From Ruminococcaceae bacterium UBA1734 (lineage in GTDB: Bacteria > Bacillota > Clostridia > Oscillospirales > Acutalibacteraceae), in contig DCIE01000076.1 in assembly GCA_002315765.1 (NCBI GenBank), positions 29,539-93,538 of the forward strand: 64,000 nt of DNA, read 5' to 3'. Position numbers and translations under genes: made by a program. Below the pieces are notes generated by a model. The model had not been told where the DNA came from, searched no databases, and was given only the letters and a program-made list of their open reading frames with translations. Below are positions 7,650 through 16,351 of the stretch, in pieces; position 1 is the first letter of the stretch, and the number at the start of each line of letters is the position of its first letter.

Positions 7650-10469
7650 ATGAAAATTGGCAAAAAAACCCTTTCGATACTACTTTCAGTTTGCATGATT
7701 TTTTCTTTGATGGGTTCGCTTTCGACTGTACCGGCAAGTGCATCAGGCTCTAACTCCGATATGATTAGTTTTCATGTTAGTAGTACAAGCGATTGGTCGG
7801 CATTTAAGTTTTTGTCTTCTTGGCAAACTTTTTCAGCCGGAAACTATAAAGCTTCCGTAAAGCTTAAGAAAATTTCCGGTGATGAACCCTATCTTAAAAT
7901 CGGAAATGAGTACGAAATTAATAACATTTCACAAATGACAAATTATACTTCTTCCCTTGATTCTACCAACAATGTTTATACCATTACTTTTACTCTTACA
8001 AGCAGTTGGTCCGGTAATCTCGGTTGGTATATCGGAAACTACGGAAGAATTACATCGTTTATTGTTGCCAAACCCACTTTATACCTTTTAGATTCAAGCG
8101 GTAATCCTACCGGAAGCAACTTAGCAGTTGATTTTTGCGAAAACAACTATTGTACCGGAAGAACAGGAAATAAATGGTTGAAAGCAGGTTTTTATTCAAA
8201 TCTTGTAACCGTTTCCGATTACGATGAAGATACATTTAGTTATGTTTCTAAAATGTTAAAAATCGGCGGCTTCCAATCAGGCGCAGGACAGCAAGCGCTT
8301 TGTTGTGAAAAAATACTTAACAAAAACACTTATTATCAATTTGATATGGACTACCGTGCCTGCGGTGGTGTTTCGGCATATAGAGATTTGCAGGTTATTA
8401 ATAACAGTGGAAAATGGGATGTACCCTCCGATGATAACTGGCAACTTGTGTCTTGGACCGACACAGGAACACATATGTCTGTTCAGTTTAAGGTTCCGAG
8501 TAATGCAACTACCAGTTCATCTAACTTTAAATTATATGTAGGTCAAACATGGCCTCAAAAGAAAAACGGCATTGTTTATTTCGCCAACTTCTCACTTTTT
8601 GCACTAACCGGAAAAAACGGTAGTGTTACCGGTTCTAATGTTTTTTCCAATGGTGATTTTCACGACGGAACAACAGGTATTGTAACATCTGATAATAAGG
8701 ATATTGTGTTCAGCGATTTTGAGCAAATCAAGATTATGAACTATCCTCAGGTAGAATTAATGGCTATTCCTCAAAACTTCTTTACCGATGATAAGAATTT
8801 AAGCCTTGATAAAGCATATAAATTCAAAGGCGGAGATTTATATAAGCCTCAGTTTGATTTCCAATTTCAGCCAAGCACAACCTACCAATTGAAATATGAT
8901 TATTACTGTGCCGACAATGATACGGTTAATGCCTATATTCTTTCAAAGGATAACTCTGTAACAGCCCAAAAGGTGTCGAAGACAGGCAACGGAAAATTTG
9001 AAGCAACTTATACAATTACCACAAGTTCCACCACTAATGAATACACGGACTATTATTGGCCGAATACAAATATTCGTTTTGCTCTTAACGGAAACTCGTA
9101 TGACAATCCTTTCTATATAACAAATATTAGATTGTACAAAACCTCAGGCGGTCAACCGACAGGTGCAAATCTTGCTTATAATCTAAATCCCGTTCTTGAT
9201 GATGCTACTTATGGTTTAACTAATACCGTTTCAAGTGTTGATTTTTCACTTAATAAAGATGATGAAAGTTATACAAGTATTGTTAATAATGTTTCTTGTT
9301 CTTGGCTTGGCGAACTTAATTATGACGGAACAAATACAGATGCTTATTCTAAAATTGAAAAAATTAATGCTACCAAATTTAATTATTACACTGTCGCACA
9401 GCGACTGACACATCTTGTTAATGCAATTCTTGAAAAGCAAGGTGCTTATAATCCTTATACCGACTCAAACAGCAAATTTTATGACCCGAACGGCGATAAG
9501 ACAACAAATATTTTGGACCTTGTAAAACTAAAGATAGATGCCGCAAATAATGTTGATAGGTTTGCTGTTTCAAATGAGCAAACAAACGGAGGCATTTATT
9601 CTTCGTTTAACTCAATTACCTGTTGGGGTGATAGCTTAACCCAAGGTATGAATATGTCTACGGGTAATTCGTATCCCGAAAGATTGAATTCCTATATCGG
9701 AAACGGATATACCGTATATAATTCAGGAGACCCGGGCGAAAAATCCCAGACAATTATGGCAAGACAGGGCGCTTTATCGCTTAAAACATCAAAGGCATTC
9801 ACCTTTGCAAACGGCGTCAGCAAAATTACAATAGGAGACCAAGACGACAACGGATTTATTACTTCAAACGGTTACTATTTAGGACTTACAAGTACGCTTG
9901 GTAATCAAAAATCCGTAAACAATGTTAACATAGGCGGAAAACTCTATAAAATTTCCCTTAAAGACTTTGTTTGGAGTCCTCGTTCCTACACGGTAGAACT
10001 TGAAAGACTTGATACAACAGGTTCTATTACCGTGCCTGTGGGTACATCGGTAACACTTAACAACACCACAAATCAAAATGAATGCGAAATTTACTATATC
10101 GGTGCCAACGGCGATTATAATAATGACCGATATAACCTTATTGCACAGTATAAGGCAATGATAGATAATCACGGTTCAAACAATTATATCGTCATTATTC
10201 CTCATTTCTATTATTGTCATCAGGAATTAAAGGCTGCTTTCGGCGACCATTGTGTTGATTTTGTTAAGGTTGCTTGTAGTGATGAAGGCTTTACCTACGA
10301 AGGACTTACAAAAACTTCAACCGACGAAACTTGGATGGCTGATTATCGCGTTCCTCCCTCGTTCAGACTTTATCCTAATGACCCCGATGTACATCTTAAC
10401 AAATACGGTTATGATTTGATAGCACACCTTATTTATGAAAAAGGAAAAGAAATAGGATATTTTAATTAA
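7650..10469 (+). CDS. Large secreted SGNH/GDSL esterase with repeated beta-sandwich modules and one dockerin-like repeat
   Basis: A 939-residue exported protein. A signal peptide (about residues 1-32, KKTLSILLSVCMIFSLMGSL, cleavage near ASA) is followed by three Ser/Thr/Asn/aromatic-rich beta-sandwich-like modules (about 35-160, 185-330, 360-510). Two share a recurring LY..SSG.PTG.NLA motif, as in carbohydrate-binding modules. A single dockerin-type repeat follows (DPNGDKTTNILDLVKLK, from 9482). The C-terminal catalytic domain has block I GDSLTQG (9627-9647) and block V DPDVHLNKYGYD (His near 10393), the Ser and Asp/His of SGNH hydrolases. Likely a carbohydrate-ester esterase acting on plant or mucosal glycans. 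The ATG 7650 follows AAAAGGTAGG. Substrate is unknown. Confidence 0.8.
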   Translation: MKIGKKTLSILLSVCMIFSLMGSLSTVPASASGSNSDMISFHVSSTSDWSAFKFLSSWQTFSAGNYKASVKLKKISGDEPYLKIGNEYEINNISQMTNYTSSLDSTNNVYTITFTLTSSWSGNLGWYIGNYGRITSFIVAKPTLYLLDSSGNPTGSNLAVDFCENNYCTGRTGNKWLKAGFYSNLVTVSDYDEDTFSYVSKMLKIGGFQSGAGQQALCCEKILNKNTYYQFDMDYRACGGVSAYRDLQVINNSGKWDVPSDDNWQLVSWTDTGTHMSVQFKVPSNATTSSSNFKLYVGQTWPQKKNGIVYFANFSLFALTGKNGSVTGSNVFSNGDFHDGTTGIVTSDNKDIVFSDFEQIKIMNYPQVELMAIPQNFFTDDKNLSLDKAYKFKGGDLYKPQFDFQFQPSTTYQLKYDYYCADNDTVNAYILSKDNSVTAQKVSKTGNGKFEATYTITTSSTTNEYTDYYWPNTNIRFALNGNSYDNPFYITNIRLYKTSGGQPTGANLAYNLNPVLDDATYGLTNTVSSVDFSLNKDDESYTSIVNNVSCSWLGELNYDGTNTDAYSKIEKINATKFNYYTVAQRLTHLVNAILEKQGAYNPYTDSNSKFYDPNGDKTTNILDLVKLKIDAANNVDRFAVSNEQTNGGIYSSFNSITCWGDSLTQGMNMSTGNSYPERLNSYIGNGYTVYNSGDPGEKSQTIMARQGALSLKTSKAFTFANGVSKITIGDQDDNGFITSNGYYLGLTSTLGNQKSVNNVNIGGKLYKISLKDFVWSPRSYTVELERLDTTGSITVPVGTSVTLNNTTNQNECEIYYIGANGDYNNDRYNLIAQYKAMIDNHGSNNYIVIIPHFYYCHQELKAAFGDHCVDFVKVACSDEGFTYEGLTKTSTDETWMADYRVPPSFRLYPNDPDVHLNKYGYDLIAHLIYEKGKEIGYFN

Positions 10470-10486
10470 GTCGATTGACTTGACCG

Positions 10487-10528
10487 GCGACCGTTCGTTC
10501 ACTATAATATATGTGGACTAACGGTCGC
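10487..10528 (+). terminator. Probable terminator of the esterase gene
   Basis: A 9-bp GC-rich inverted repeat, GCGACCGTT (10487-10495) and AACGGTCGC (10520-10528), with a 24-nt loop, followed by ATTATTTTT. The long loop lowers confidence. Confidence 0.55.
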
Positions 10529-10579
10529 ATTATTTTTGGGTTAATACGGTGCCTTTTAAGGGATTTTTTTAAAGAAAAA

Positions 10580-10609
10580 TTGACATTTTTGCCTTAAATA
10601 TGGTAAAAT
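10580..10609 (+). promoter_or_regulatory. Promoter of the phoH-ybeY-era operon
   Basis: TTGACA (10580-10585) and TAAAAT (10604-10609) with an 18-nt spacer and a TG two bases before the -10 box. The start codon at 10629 lies only about 13 nt beyond the expected transcription start. Confidence 0.65.
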
Positions 10610-10628
10610 AAATTGTGAGGTGGTATGT

Positions 10629-11612
10629 ATGTTTGAACAGAGTATAAACATTGAAAGAGTGGAACAAATTGTAGACCTTTTCGGAAATTTTGATTCTAAT
10701 GTTAAAATTATCGAGAATAAATATAATGTTAATATCACTTCACATTCCGGAGAAATTAAGGTTTCCGGTGATGCACAAAAGGTTAATATGGCTGTGAATG
10801 CTTTAAATGCTTTGATTGCCATAATTAACAGCGGAGAGATAATAACCGAGCAAACTGTATGTTCGGTTGTAGATATGGTAAATGACGGAAGTTATACCAG
10901 CATTGATAAACTTATAGACTCTGATTCTATTTGTATTACCTCAAAAGGTCGTCCGGTTAAAGCAAAAACATTAGGACAAAAGAAATATATTGAAGCTATT
11001 AAGAAAAATACGGTTACAATAGGTGTCGGCCCTGCCGGAACAGGTAAAACCTATTTAGCTGTTGCTTTGGCAGTTGCAGCATTTAGGGCAAAAACCGTTA
11101 ATAGAATTATTTTAACAAGACCTGCAGTGGAAGCAGGTGAAAAGTTAGGTTTTTTGCCGGGAGATTTGCAACAAAAGGTCGACCCGTATTTAAGACCGCT
11201 TTATGATGCTCTTTTTGATATGATGGGTGCTGAAAACTTCAGCCGCTGTCATGAACGCGGAGATATCGAGGTGGCGCCACTTGCCTATATGAGAGGCAGA
11301 ACCCTTGATGACAGTTTTATTATTTTAGACGAAGCACAAAACACAACCAAAGAACAAATGAAGATGTTTTTAACAAGACTTGGTTTTAATTCTAAAATTG
11401 TCGTAACGGGAGATGTTACCCAAATAGATTTACCTGACGGAAAAAAATCCGGTCTTAAACAAGCGGTGGCAATTCTTAAAAATATAGAAGGAATAGAAAC
11501 CGTAAAGCTGACTGCAAAGGATGTAGTCAGACACAGACTTGTTCAGGACATTATTAAAGCATACGAAAAAGAGGCTGAAAGAGATGAGCATAAAAATCAA
11601 TATTACAAATAG
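10629..11612 (+). CDS. phoH: PhoH-family ATPase (PhoL)
   Basis: A 327-residue cytosolic P-loop ATPase of the PhoH/PhoL family, linked to RNA metabolism and often fused to or beside ybeY. N-terminal region (about 1-75) resembles a KH-like RNA-binding fold (VNITSHSGEIKVSGDAQKVN). The ATPase core has Walker A GPAGTGKTYLAVALAV (about 138-153), LTRPAVEAGEKLGFLPGDLQ, Walker B FIILDEAQNTT and VTGDVTQIDLP. I choose the ATG 10629, with GAGGTGG 5 nt upstream; an in-frame GTG at 10620 is inside that ribosome site. The 3' end overlaps ybeY by 29 bp, showing a tight operon. Confidence 0.93.
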   Translation: MFEQSINIERVEQIVDLFGNFDSNVKIIENKYNVNITSHSGEIKVSGDAQKVNMAVNALNALIAIINSGEIITEQTVCSVVDMVNDGSYTSIDKLIDSDSICITSKGRPVKAKTLGQKKYIEAIKKNTVTIGVGPAGTGKTYLAVALAVAAFRAKTVNRIILTRPAVEAGEKLGFLPGDLQQKVDPYLRPLYDALFDMMGAENFSRCHERGDIEVAPLAYMRGRTLDDSFIILDEAQNTTKEQMKMFLTRLGFNSKIVVTGDVTQIDLPDGKKSGLKQAVAILKNIEGIETVKLTAKDVVRHRLVQDIIKAYEKEAERDEHKNQYYK

Positions 11613-12063
11613 GTATAAAAAAGAAAAGCTGAATAACGAAACAAAGGCACTTGTCAGAAAGGCTTGTCGTGCTGTTTTGAAGGAAGAAAAATTCACTGAT
11701 GATGCACAGGTTGATGTTAGCTTCGTAGATGATGATGAAATTAAGGAGTTGAACTCAAATTTCAGGGATATTAATAAATCAACCGATGTATTGTCGTTTC
11801 CATTAGGAGAAAACGGGGAGTACGATATAAACCCCGAAAACGGTGCTTTAATGCTGGGTGATGTAATTATTTCGGTGGACCACGCAAAGGCACAAGCCCA
11901 ACTATACGGACATGGCGATGAAAGGGAAATCGCTTTTTTAACGGTACATTCTATGCTTCACCTTTTGGGTTATGACCATGTAAACGGTGGCGAAGAACAA
12001 AGGATTATGAGAAAAAAAGAAGAAAAGATACTTGATAGCATAGGGCTATCTGTTGAAAGGTGA
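11584..12063 (+). CDS. ybeY: Endoribonuclease YbeY (rRNA maturation factor)
   Basis: A 159-residue metal-dependent endoribonuclease, acting in 16S rRNA 3'-end processing and 70S quality control. The zinc-binding motif HSMLHLLGYDH with the downstream EEQRIM is complete, and LSFPLGE and GDVIISVDHAKAQA are typical. The start at ATG 11584, inside the phoH coding region, gives the usual family length (about 155); GAGG lies about 9 nt upstream. An upstream in-frame start would give an atypical 15-residue extension. era follows 4 nt after the stop codon. Confidence 0.95.
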   Translation: MSIKINITNRYKKEKLNNETKALVRKACRAVLKEEKFTDDAQVDVSFVDDDEIKELNSNFRDINKSTDVLSFPLGENGEYDINPENGALMLGDVIISVDHAKAQAQLYGHGDEREIAFLTVHSMLHLLGYDHVNGGEEQRIMRKKEEKILDSIGLSVER

Positions 12064-12067
12064 AACA

Positions 12068-13003
12068 ATGGGAGAAAAATCGGTATTTGTAACAATGGTT
12101 GGTAGGTCAAATGTGGGTAAATCCTCCTTGATTAATAAACTGTTGGGACAAAAAATAGCAATCGTTTCAAACAAACCTCAAACCACAAGAACAAGAATAA
12201 TGGGTGTGTTAACAAGGGAGGAAACCCAGTTTGTTTTCATCGACACACCGGGACTTCATAAACCTAAAAACCTTTTGGGCGAAAATATGATGAAGGCTGT
12301 AAATGACGGTATGGCTGACATTGATGCCGCCGTTTTGGTTGTTGATGCCAAGCCTCATTTTTCGGTTGACCAAGATAATATTCCCGCTGCGGAATTGGAA
12401 TTAATAGAACGGTTTAAGGCCAAAAGAATGCCTTGTATTTTGGTAATTAATAAAATTGATTTGCTTGAGAATAAAGAGGAAATTTTAAGACTGATTACAC
12501 TGTATTCTAAACTGTATGATTTTTCGGCAGTTGTACCTCTCTCGGCAAAAACAGGAAACGGCACAGATATTCTATTAAAAGAAATTAAGAAGTTTGAAAA
12601 AAAATCGCCTCACTTTTTCCCTGATGACGAGGTAACTGACCAATCGGAAAAGGTAATGGTGGCTGAAATAATAAGAGAAAAGCTTCTCAGGTGCCTTGCA
12701 AAAGAAATACCCCACGGTATTGCGGTTGACCTTGATAGATTTTTTGAACACGATACAAAAAACGGCGAACCAATACTTGAAGTTGAAGCAACGGTCTTTT
12801 GCGAAAAAGACTCGCACAAAGGAATTATTATCGGCACTAAAGGTAATATGCTTAAAAAAATCGGCACTTTGGCAAGGGAAGATATTGAAAAATTTTTCGG
12901 TATTCGTTGCAATCTTAAAATATGGATTAAGGTTAAAGAAGGCTGGAGAAAAAATCGAGGTATGATACATACCTTGGGACTTGATATAACAGAAAATAAC
13001 TAA
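12068..13003 (+). CDS. era: GTPase Era
   Basis: A 311-residue Era GTPase that binds the 3' end of 16S rRNA and assists 30S assembly. G1 is GRSNVGKSSL (about residues 12-21), G3 DTPGLHKP, G4 NKID and G5 SAK. The C-terminal KH domain is visible as GIIIGTKGNMLKKIGTLARE, followed by LKIWIKVKEGWR. The ATG 12068 overlaps no other gene; AAAGGTG spans the ybeY stop. The gene order phoH-ybeY-era-yqzL-recO matches many Firmicutes. Confidence 0.97.
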   Translation: MGEKSVFVTMVGRSNVGKSSLINKLLGQKIAIVSNKPQTTRTRIMGVLTREETQFVFIDTPGLHKPKNLLGENMMKAVNDGMADIDAAVLVVDAKPHFSVDQDNIPAAELELIERFKAKRMPCILVINKIDLLENKEEILRLITLYSKLYDFSAVVPLSAKTGNGTDILLKEIKKFEKKSPHFFPDDEVTDQSEKVMVAEIIREKLLRCLAKEIPHGIAVDLDRFFEHDTKNGEPILEVEATVFCEKDSHKGIIIGTKGNMLKKIGTLAREDIEKFFGIRCNLKIWIKVKEGWRKNRGMIHTLGLDITENN

Positions 13004-13021
13004 TAATTTCCTTTATATAAT

Positions 13022-13065
13022 TATCACGATTTTGCAAATAATTATTTTGTAAGGATTGTGATAAA
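13022..13065 (+). promoter_or_regulatory. Hairpin enclosing the yqzL ribosome binding site
   Basis: TTATCAC (13022-13028) pairs with GTGATAA (13059-13065) and TTGCAAA (13033-13039) with TTTGTAA (13047-13053, one GU pair). The putative ribosome site AAGGATTGTG (13052-13061) lies in the 3' half and would be partly masked. There is no T-run, so it is not a classical terminator. Confidence 0.45.
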
Positions 13066-13251
13066 ATGGATAAGAATAGGCTATGGCTTAAATTTGTTTT
13101 AAGCGGAAATCCAAAGGATTATTTATCTTATGTAAACCAAAGTGTGAATGAGGAAGGTGAGTCCCTTGAAGATAGTAACAGACGGATTAGTGGTAAAAGA
13201 AGTGAATATGGGGGAAGCCGACCGATTGATTACAATTCTTACAAAGGATAA
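13066..13251 (+). CDS. yqzL: YqzL-family small protein
   Basis: A 61-residue protein between era and recO, the location of yqzL in Bacillus and other Firmicutes. The N-terminal part, LWLKFVLSGNPKDYLSYVNQ, matches the conserved WkvFe.TG....YL.yk pattern of the family. Most relatives end near residue 45-50; here the frame continues into recO, so the last 29-34 residues are encoded by DNA shared with recO in another frame and look low in conservation potential. Function is unknown. Its ribosome site sits in a hairpin. The call rests on gene order plus this short motif. Confidence 0.7.
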   Translation: MDKNRLWLKFVLSGNPKDYLSYVNQSVNEEGESLEDSNRRISGKRSEYGGSRPIDYNSYKG

Positions 13252-13915
13252 TGGACTTATCACAGCCTACGCAAGTGGCGTTAAGAATATAAAATCAAAA
13301 AGAGGCTCGTCAACCGGGCTTCTTTGTTATTCTGATTTTTCACTTTCCGTTAAAGGCACTACATATAGAGTTGCAGAGGCTACCCCGATTAAACTCTTTT
13401 TCGGAACCAACAGTGATGTGGAAATACTTGGTATTTCTCAGTACTTTTGTGAGTTGGCTTTGACTTTCGGTAACAGCGCCCGGTCCACGGAAGAATTTTT
13501 AAGGTTAATTCTTAATTCTTTGCATTTTTTAAATCAACAGAAAAAAAATCCCTATCTGATTAAATCCATAACCGAGCTTAGAGTTATGGCAACTTCGGGA
13601 TATTGTCCTAATTTAATAGCCTGTGATAATTGCGGAAAATTTATTGATGATATTATGAGCTTTGATATTGCAAACGGCACATTGTTATGTAGTGAATGTG
13701 ATAACGGTGTAGGACGAATTAAGATTAATCAAACCATAATTAACGCATTAAGACATATTGTATATTCGCCTTTTGAAAGACTTTATTTGTTTACAATTCC
13801 CGACGAAGATATAGAAAATTTACAAACTGTAACCGAGAATTACATAGAATATCAAACCGATAAAAAATTCACAACACTTGATTTTTTAAGAAATATTAAA
13901 AGAGGCACTTATTGA
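13166..13915 (+). CDS. recO: DNA repair protein RecO
   Basis: A RecO recombination mediator of about 249 residues that loads RecA on SSB-coated DNA in the RecFOR pathway. The N-terminal OB fold begins TDGLVVKEVNMGEADRLITI. The C-terminal part has the four-cysteine zinc module CPNLIACDNCGKF and LLCSEC. I prefer the TTG at 13166, 5 nt after AAGGTGA; an in-frame ATG at 13148 would add six residues but lacks a ribosome site. Either start lies inside yqzL, giving an overlap of about 86-104 bp. The stop shares one base with the mutS2 ATG. Confidence 0.93.
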   Translation: MKIVTDGLVVKEVNMGEADRLITILTKDNGLITAYASGVKNIKSKRGSSTGLLCYSDFSLSVKGTTYRVAEATPIKLFFGTNSDVEILGISQYFCELALTFGNSARSTEEFLRLILNSLHFLNQQKKNPYLIKSITELRVMATSGYCPNLIACDNCGKFIDDIMSFDIANGTLLCSECDNGVGRIKINQTIINALRHIVYSPFERLYLFTIPDEDIENLQTVTENYIEYQTDKKFTTLDFLRNIKRGTY

Positions 13916-16299
13916 TGGAATATAATATTACTAAACATGCGAAAACACTTGAACTGGATGCAGTTCTCGAAAGACTTTCCTTTGAGGCACAATCAGAGGC
14001 AGCGAAAGAAACGGCAAAAAAATTAATTCCCTGTAATAACTTTGCCGAGGTTAAGGATAACCTTGCCGAAACCGAGGATGCATATATCCTTATTTCGAGA
14101 TTTTCAGCACCCTCATTATATGCCGATATCAGTATTCCTTCAGTATTAACAAGGTCAAAAGCCTCAGCCGATTTGTCCATTAAAGAAATTCTTTTAATTG
14201 CCGATTTATTGAGGATTATAAGGTCTGCAAAAGATTGGAGAAATAATTGCTCGGGCAGTGGAGATATGCTTATTGATAAATATTTTGAGTGTTTGTATCC
14301 TAATAAGCATTTGGAAGAAAGAATAAGTTTTGTTATTAAGTCCGAAGAGGAAATCTACGATAAAGCTTCGCAGGAACTTTATAATATAAGACGGAAAAAA
14401 TCCGCTTGTTCATCAAAGGTCAGGGATGTTTTAGATAAGATTATCAGAGGCTCCACCTCTAAATACTTGCAGGAAGCAATCGTTACCCAGCGAGACGGAA
14501 GATATGTTGTTCCCGTCAAGGTTGAGCATAAGGGTAATGTAAGCGGTATAGTCCATGATACATCGGCCACCGGCTCTACTGTATTCATTGAGCCTATGAG
14601 TGTTGTGGAAGCAAATAACGAAATGAGAGTGTTAGAAGCAAAGGAGAGAGAAGAAATCGCAAGAATATTGGCTGAACTTTCGGCTGAAATCAGTGATTTT
14701 TCCGATACGCTTAAAAAATCTTATGATTGCGTTATTGCTCTTGATTTGATTTTTGCTAAGGCAAAGTATGCTTTTAAAATAGGCGGAAGTATTCCCAAGC
14801 TAAATACGGAGGGTAGAATTTTCCTTAAAAGGGCAAGACATCCTCTGATAGGTCAAAAGAAGGCTGTACCGGTTACAGTAGGCGTCGGAAAGGATTATGA
14901 CACCCTTGTAATAACCGGCCCTAATACCGGCGGTAAAACCGTAACTCTTAAAACCATCGGGCTTTTTTGTCTTATGACAATGTGCGGTCTTATGATACCT
15001 GTTGACGACGGAAGCGAAATTGCCGTTTTCGATAAAATATTTGCGGATATAGGGGATGAACAATCAATAGAACAATCCCTATCCACATTTTCTTCACATA
15101 TGGTAAACATAATAAATATACTAAAACAGTGCAATAATAAATCTCTTGTTTTGTTTGACGAATTGTGTGCAGGTACTGACCCTGTTGAGGGTGCGGCTAT
15201 TGCTAAATCAATACTAATGAATTTGGCTGATAAAGGCGCTAAAACCGTTGCTACAACCCATTATCCCGAACTTAAAACCTATGCACTTGATACCTATCGT
15301 GTGGAAAATGCCGCTTGTGAGTTCGATGTAGAAACACTTAGACCTACATATAAACTTATTGTGGGAATTCCCGGCAGTTCTAATGCTTTCGCAATTTCTA
15401 AAAAGTTAGGCCTTGGCGATGATATTATAGAGTTGGCAAAAGGACAGTTGACAGAAGAGGATATTCGTTTTGAACGGTTGGCAAGGGAGTTGGAAATCGA
15501 AAGAAAAAAGGCGGAAGACGAACGAATTGCCGCCACAAGGCTAAGAAGTGAAATTGAAGAATCCAAAAAGAGATACGATAATCTTGAAAACGAATTAAAA
15601 CTTAAACAAAAAAAGATTGTTGAGGACAGTAGAAAAAAGGCAAATGATATTGTAAACGATGCACGAAACAGGTCCGCTTCTTTGTTAAATGAACTCGAGG
15701 AAATGAAAAAAGCATTCAATAAAGAGAATGCCGGTGATAGTGTTGAGAATGCCCGAAAACTATATAAGGACTCTATAAAGAAACTTGAGGAAGATGCCGA
15801 CCCGATTGAAAATAATGTTGTGGGAGAAAAGCTTAAATCTCCTCCGAAGCCCGGTGATGTGGTTGTTATTTCTTCGATTAACCGAGATGCAAATATTTTA
15901 GAGGTCGACCAAACAAAAAAGAAAGCCTTGGTTATGTCGGGTTCAATTAAAATGTGGGTAAGCTTTGATGAGCTTCTAATGAAAAAAATAAATAAAAATA
16001 AGGATATTAAGAAAACAAGAAATGTTACCGGTCTTATGTCAAGAGCCGATAGGGTAGTTGCAGGAGAAATAGACCTTAGAGGTATGGCGAGTGATGAGGC
16101 TATTATGGAGCTTGACAGATATATCGACAGTGCCGTACTGTCGGGTATTACTACCGTTTCCATTATTCACGGAAAGGGAACGGGAGTATTAAGAAAAGCG
16201 GTTCAAGTTTATCTTAAGGGTCATAAGAATATAGCATCTTACAGATTAGGAGTTTTCGGCGAGGGAGAAAACGGTGTAACTATAGCACAAATTAAATAA
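13915..16299 (+). CDS. mutS2: MutS2 (Smr-domain ATPase/endonuclease)
   Basis: A 794-residue MutS2. The MutS core and clamp region precede the ABC-type ATPase: Walker A GPNTGGKTVTLKTIGL (about residues 336-351), the DIGDEQSIEQSLSTFSSHM signature and Walker B LVLFDELCAGTDP. A charged coiled coil follows (about 510-640), and the C-terminal Smr domain (about 715-794) has DLRGM and HGKGTG. MutS2 lacks the mismatch-recognition domain; known roles are suppression of recombination and splitting of collided ribosomes. The start codon shares its A with the recO stop codon. Last gene of the phoH operon. Confidence 0.96.
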   Translation: MEYNITKHAKTLELDAVLERLSFEAQSEAAKETAKKLIPCNNFAEVKDNLAETEDAYILISRFSAPSLYADISIPSVLTRSKASADLSIKEILLIADLLRIIRSAKDWRNNCSGSGDMLIDKYFECLYPNKHLEERISFVIKSEEEIYDKASQELYNIRRKKSACSSKVRDVLDKIIRGSTSKYLQEAIVTQRDGRYVVPVKVEHKGNVSGIVHDTSATGSTVFIEPMSVVEANNEMRVLEAKEREEIARILAELSAEISDFSDTLKKSYDCVIALDLIFAKAKYAFKIGGSIPKLNTEGRIFLKRARHPLIGQKKAVPVTVGVGKDYDTLVITGPNTGGKTVTLKTIGLFCLMTMCGLMIPVDDGSEIAVFDKIFADIGDEQSIEQSLSTFSSHMVNIINILKQCNNKSLVLFDELCAGTDPVEGAAIAKSILMNLADKGAKTVATTHYPELKTYALDTYRVENAACEFDVETLRPTYKLIVGIPGSSNAFAISKKLGLGDDIIELAKGQLTEEDIRFERLARELEIERKKAEDERIAATRLRSEIEESKKRYDNLENELKLKQKKIVEDSRKKANDIVNDARNRSASLLNELEEMKKAFNKENAGDSVENARKLYKDSIKKLEEDADPIENNVVGEKLKSPPKPGDVVVISSINRDANILEVDQTKKKALVMSGSIKMWVSFDELLMKKINKNKDIKKTRNVTGLMSRADRVVAGEIDLRGMASDEAIMELDRYIDSAVLSGITTVSIIHGKGTGVLRKAVQVYLKGHKNIASYRLGVFGEGENGVTIAQIK

Positions 16300-16310
16300 A
16301 ATTTTGAATA

Positions 16311-16350
16311 AATCATCTGTTTTGTATAAGAATACAAACAGGTGATTTTT
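16311..16350 (+). terminator. Hairpin with T-run after mutS2, overlapping the next ribosome site
   Basis: AATCATCTGTTTTGTAT (16311-16327) pairs with ATACAAACAGGTGATT (16332-16347) with one bulged T and one GU pair, followed by a run of T. The 3' arm contains AGGTGATT, the only ribosome site for the gene starting at 16352, so the hairpin could end mutS2 transcripts and also mask that site. Confidence 0.7.
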
Positions 16351-16351
16351 T

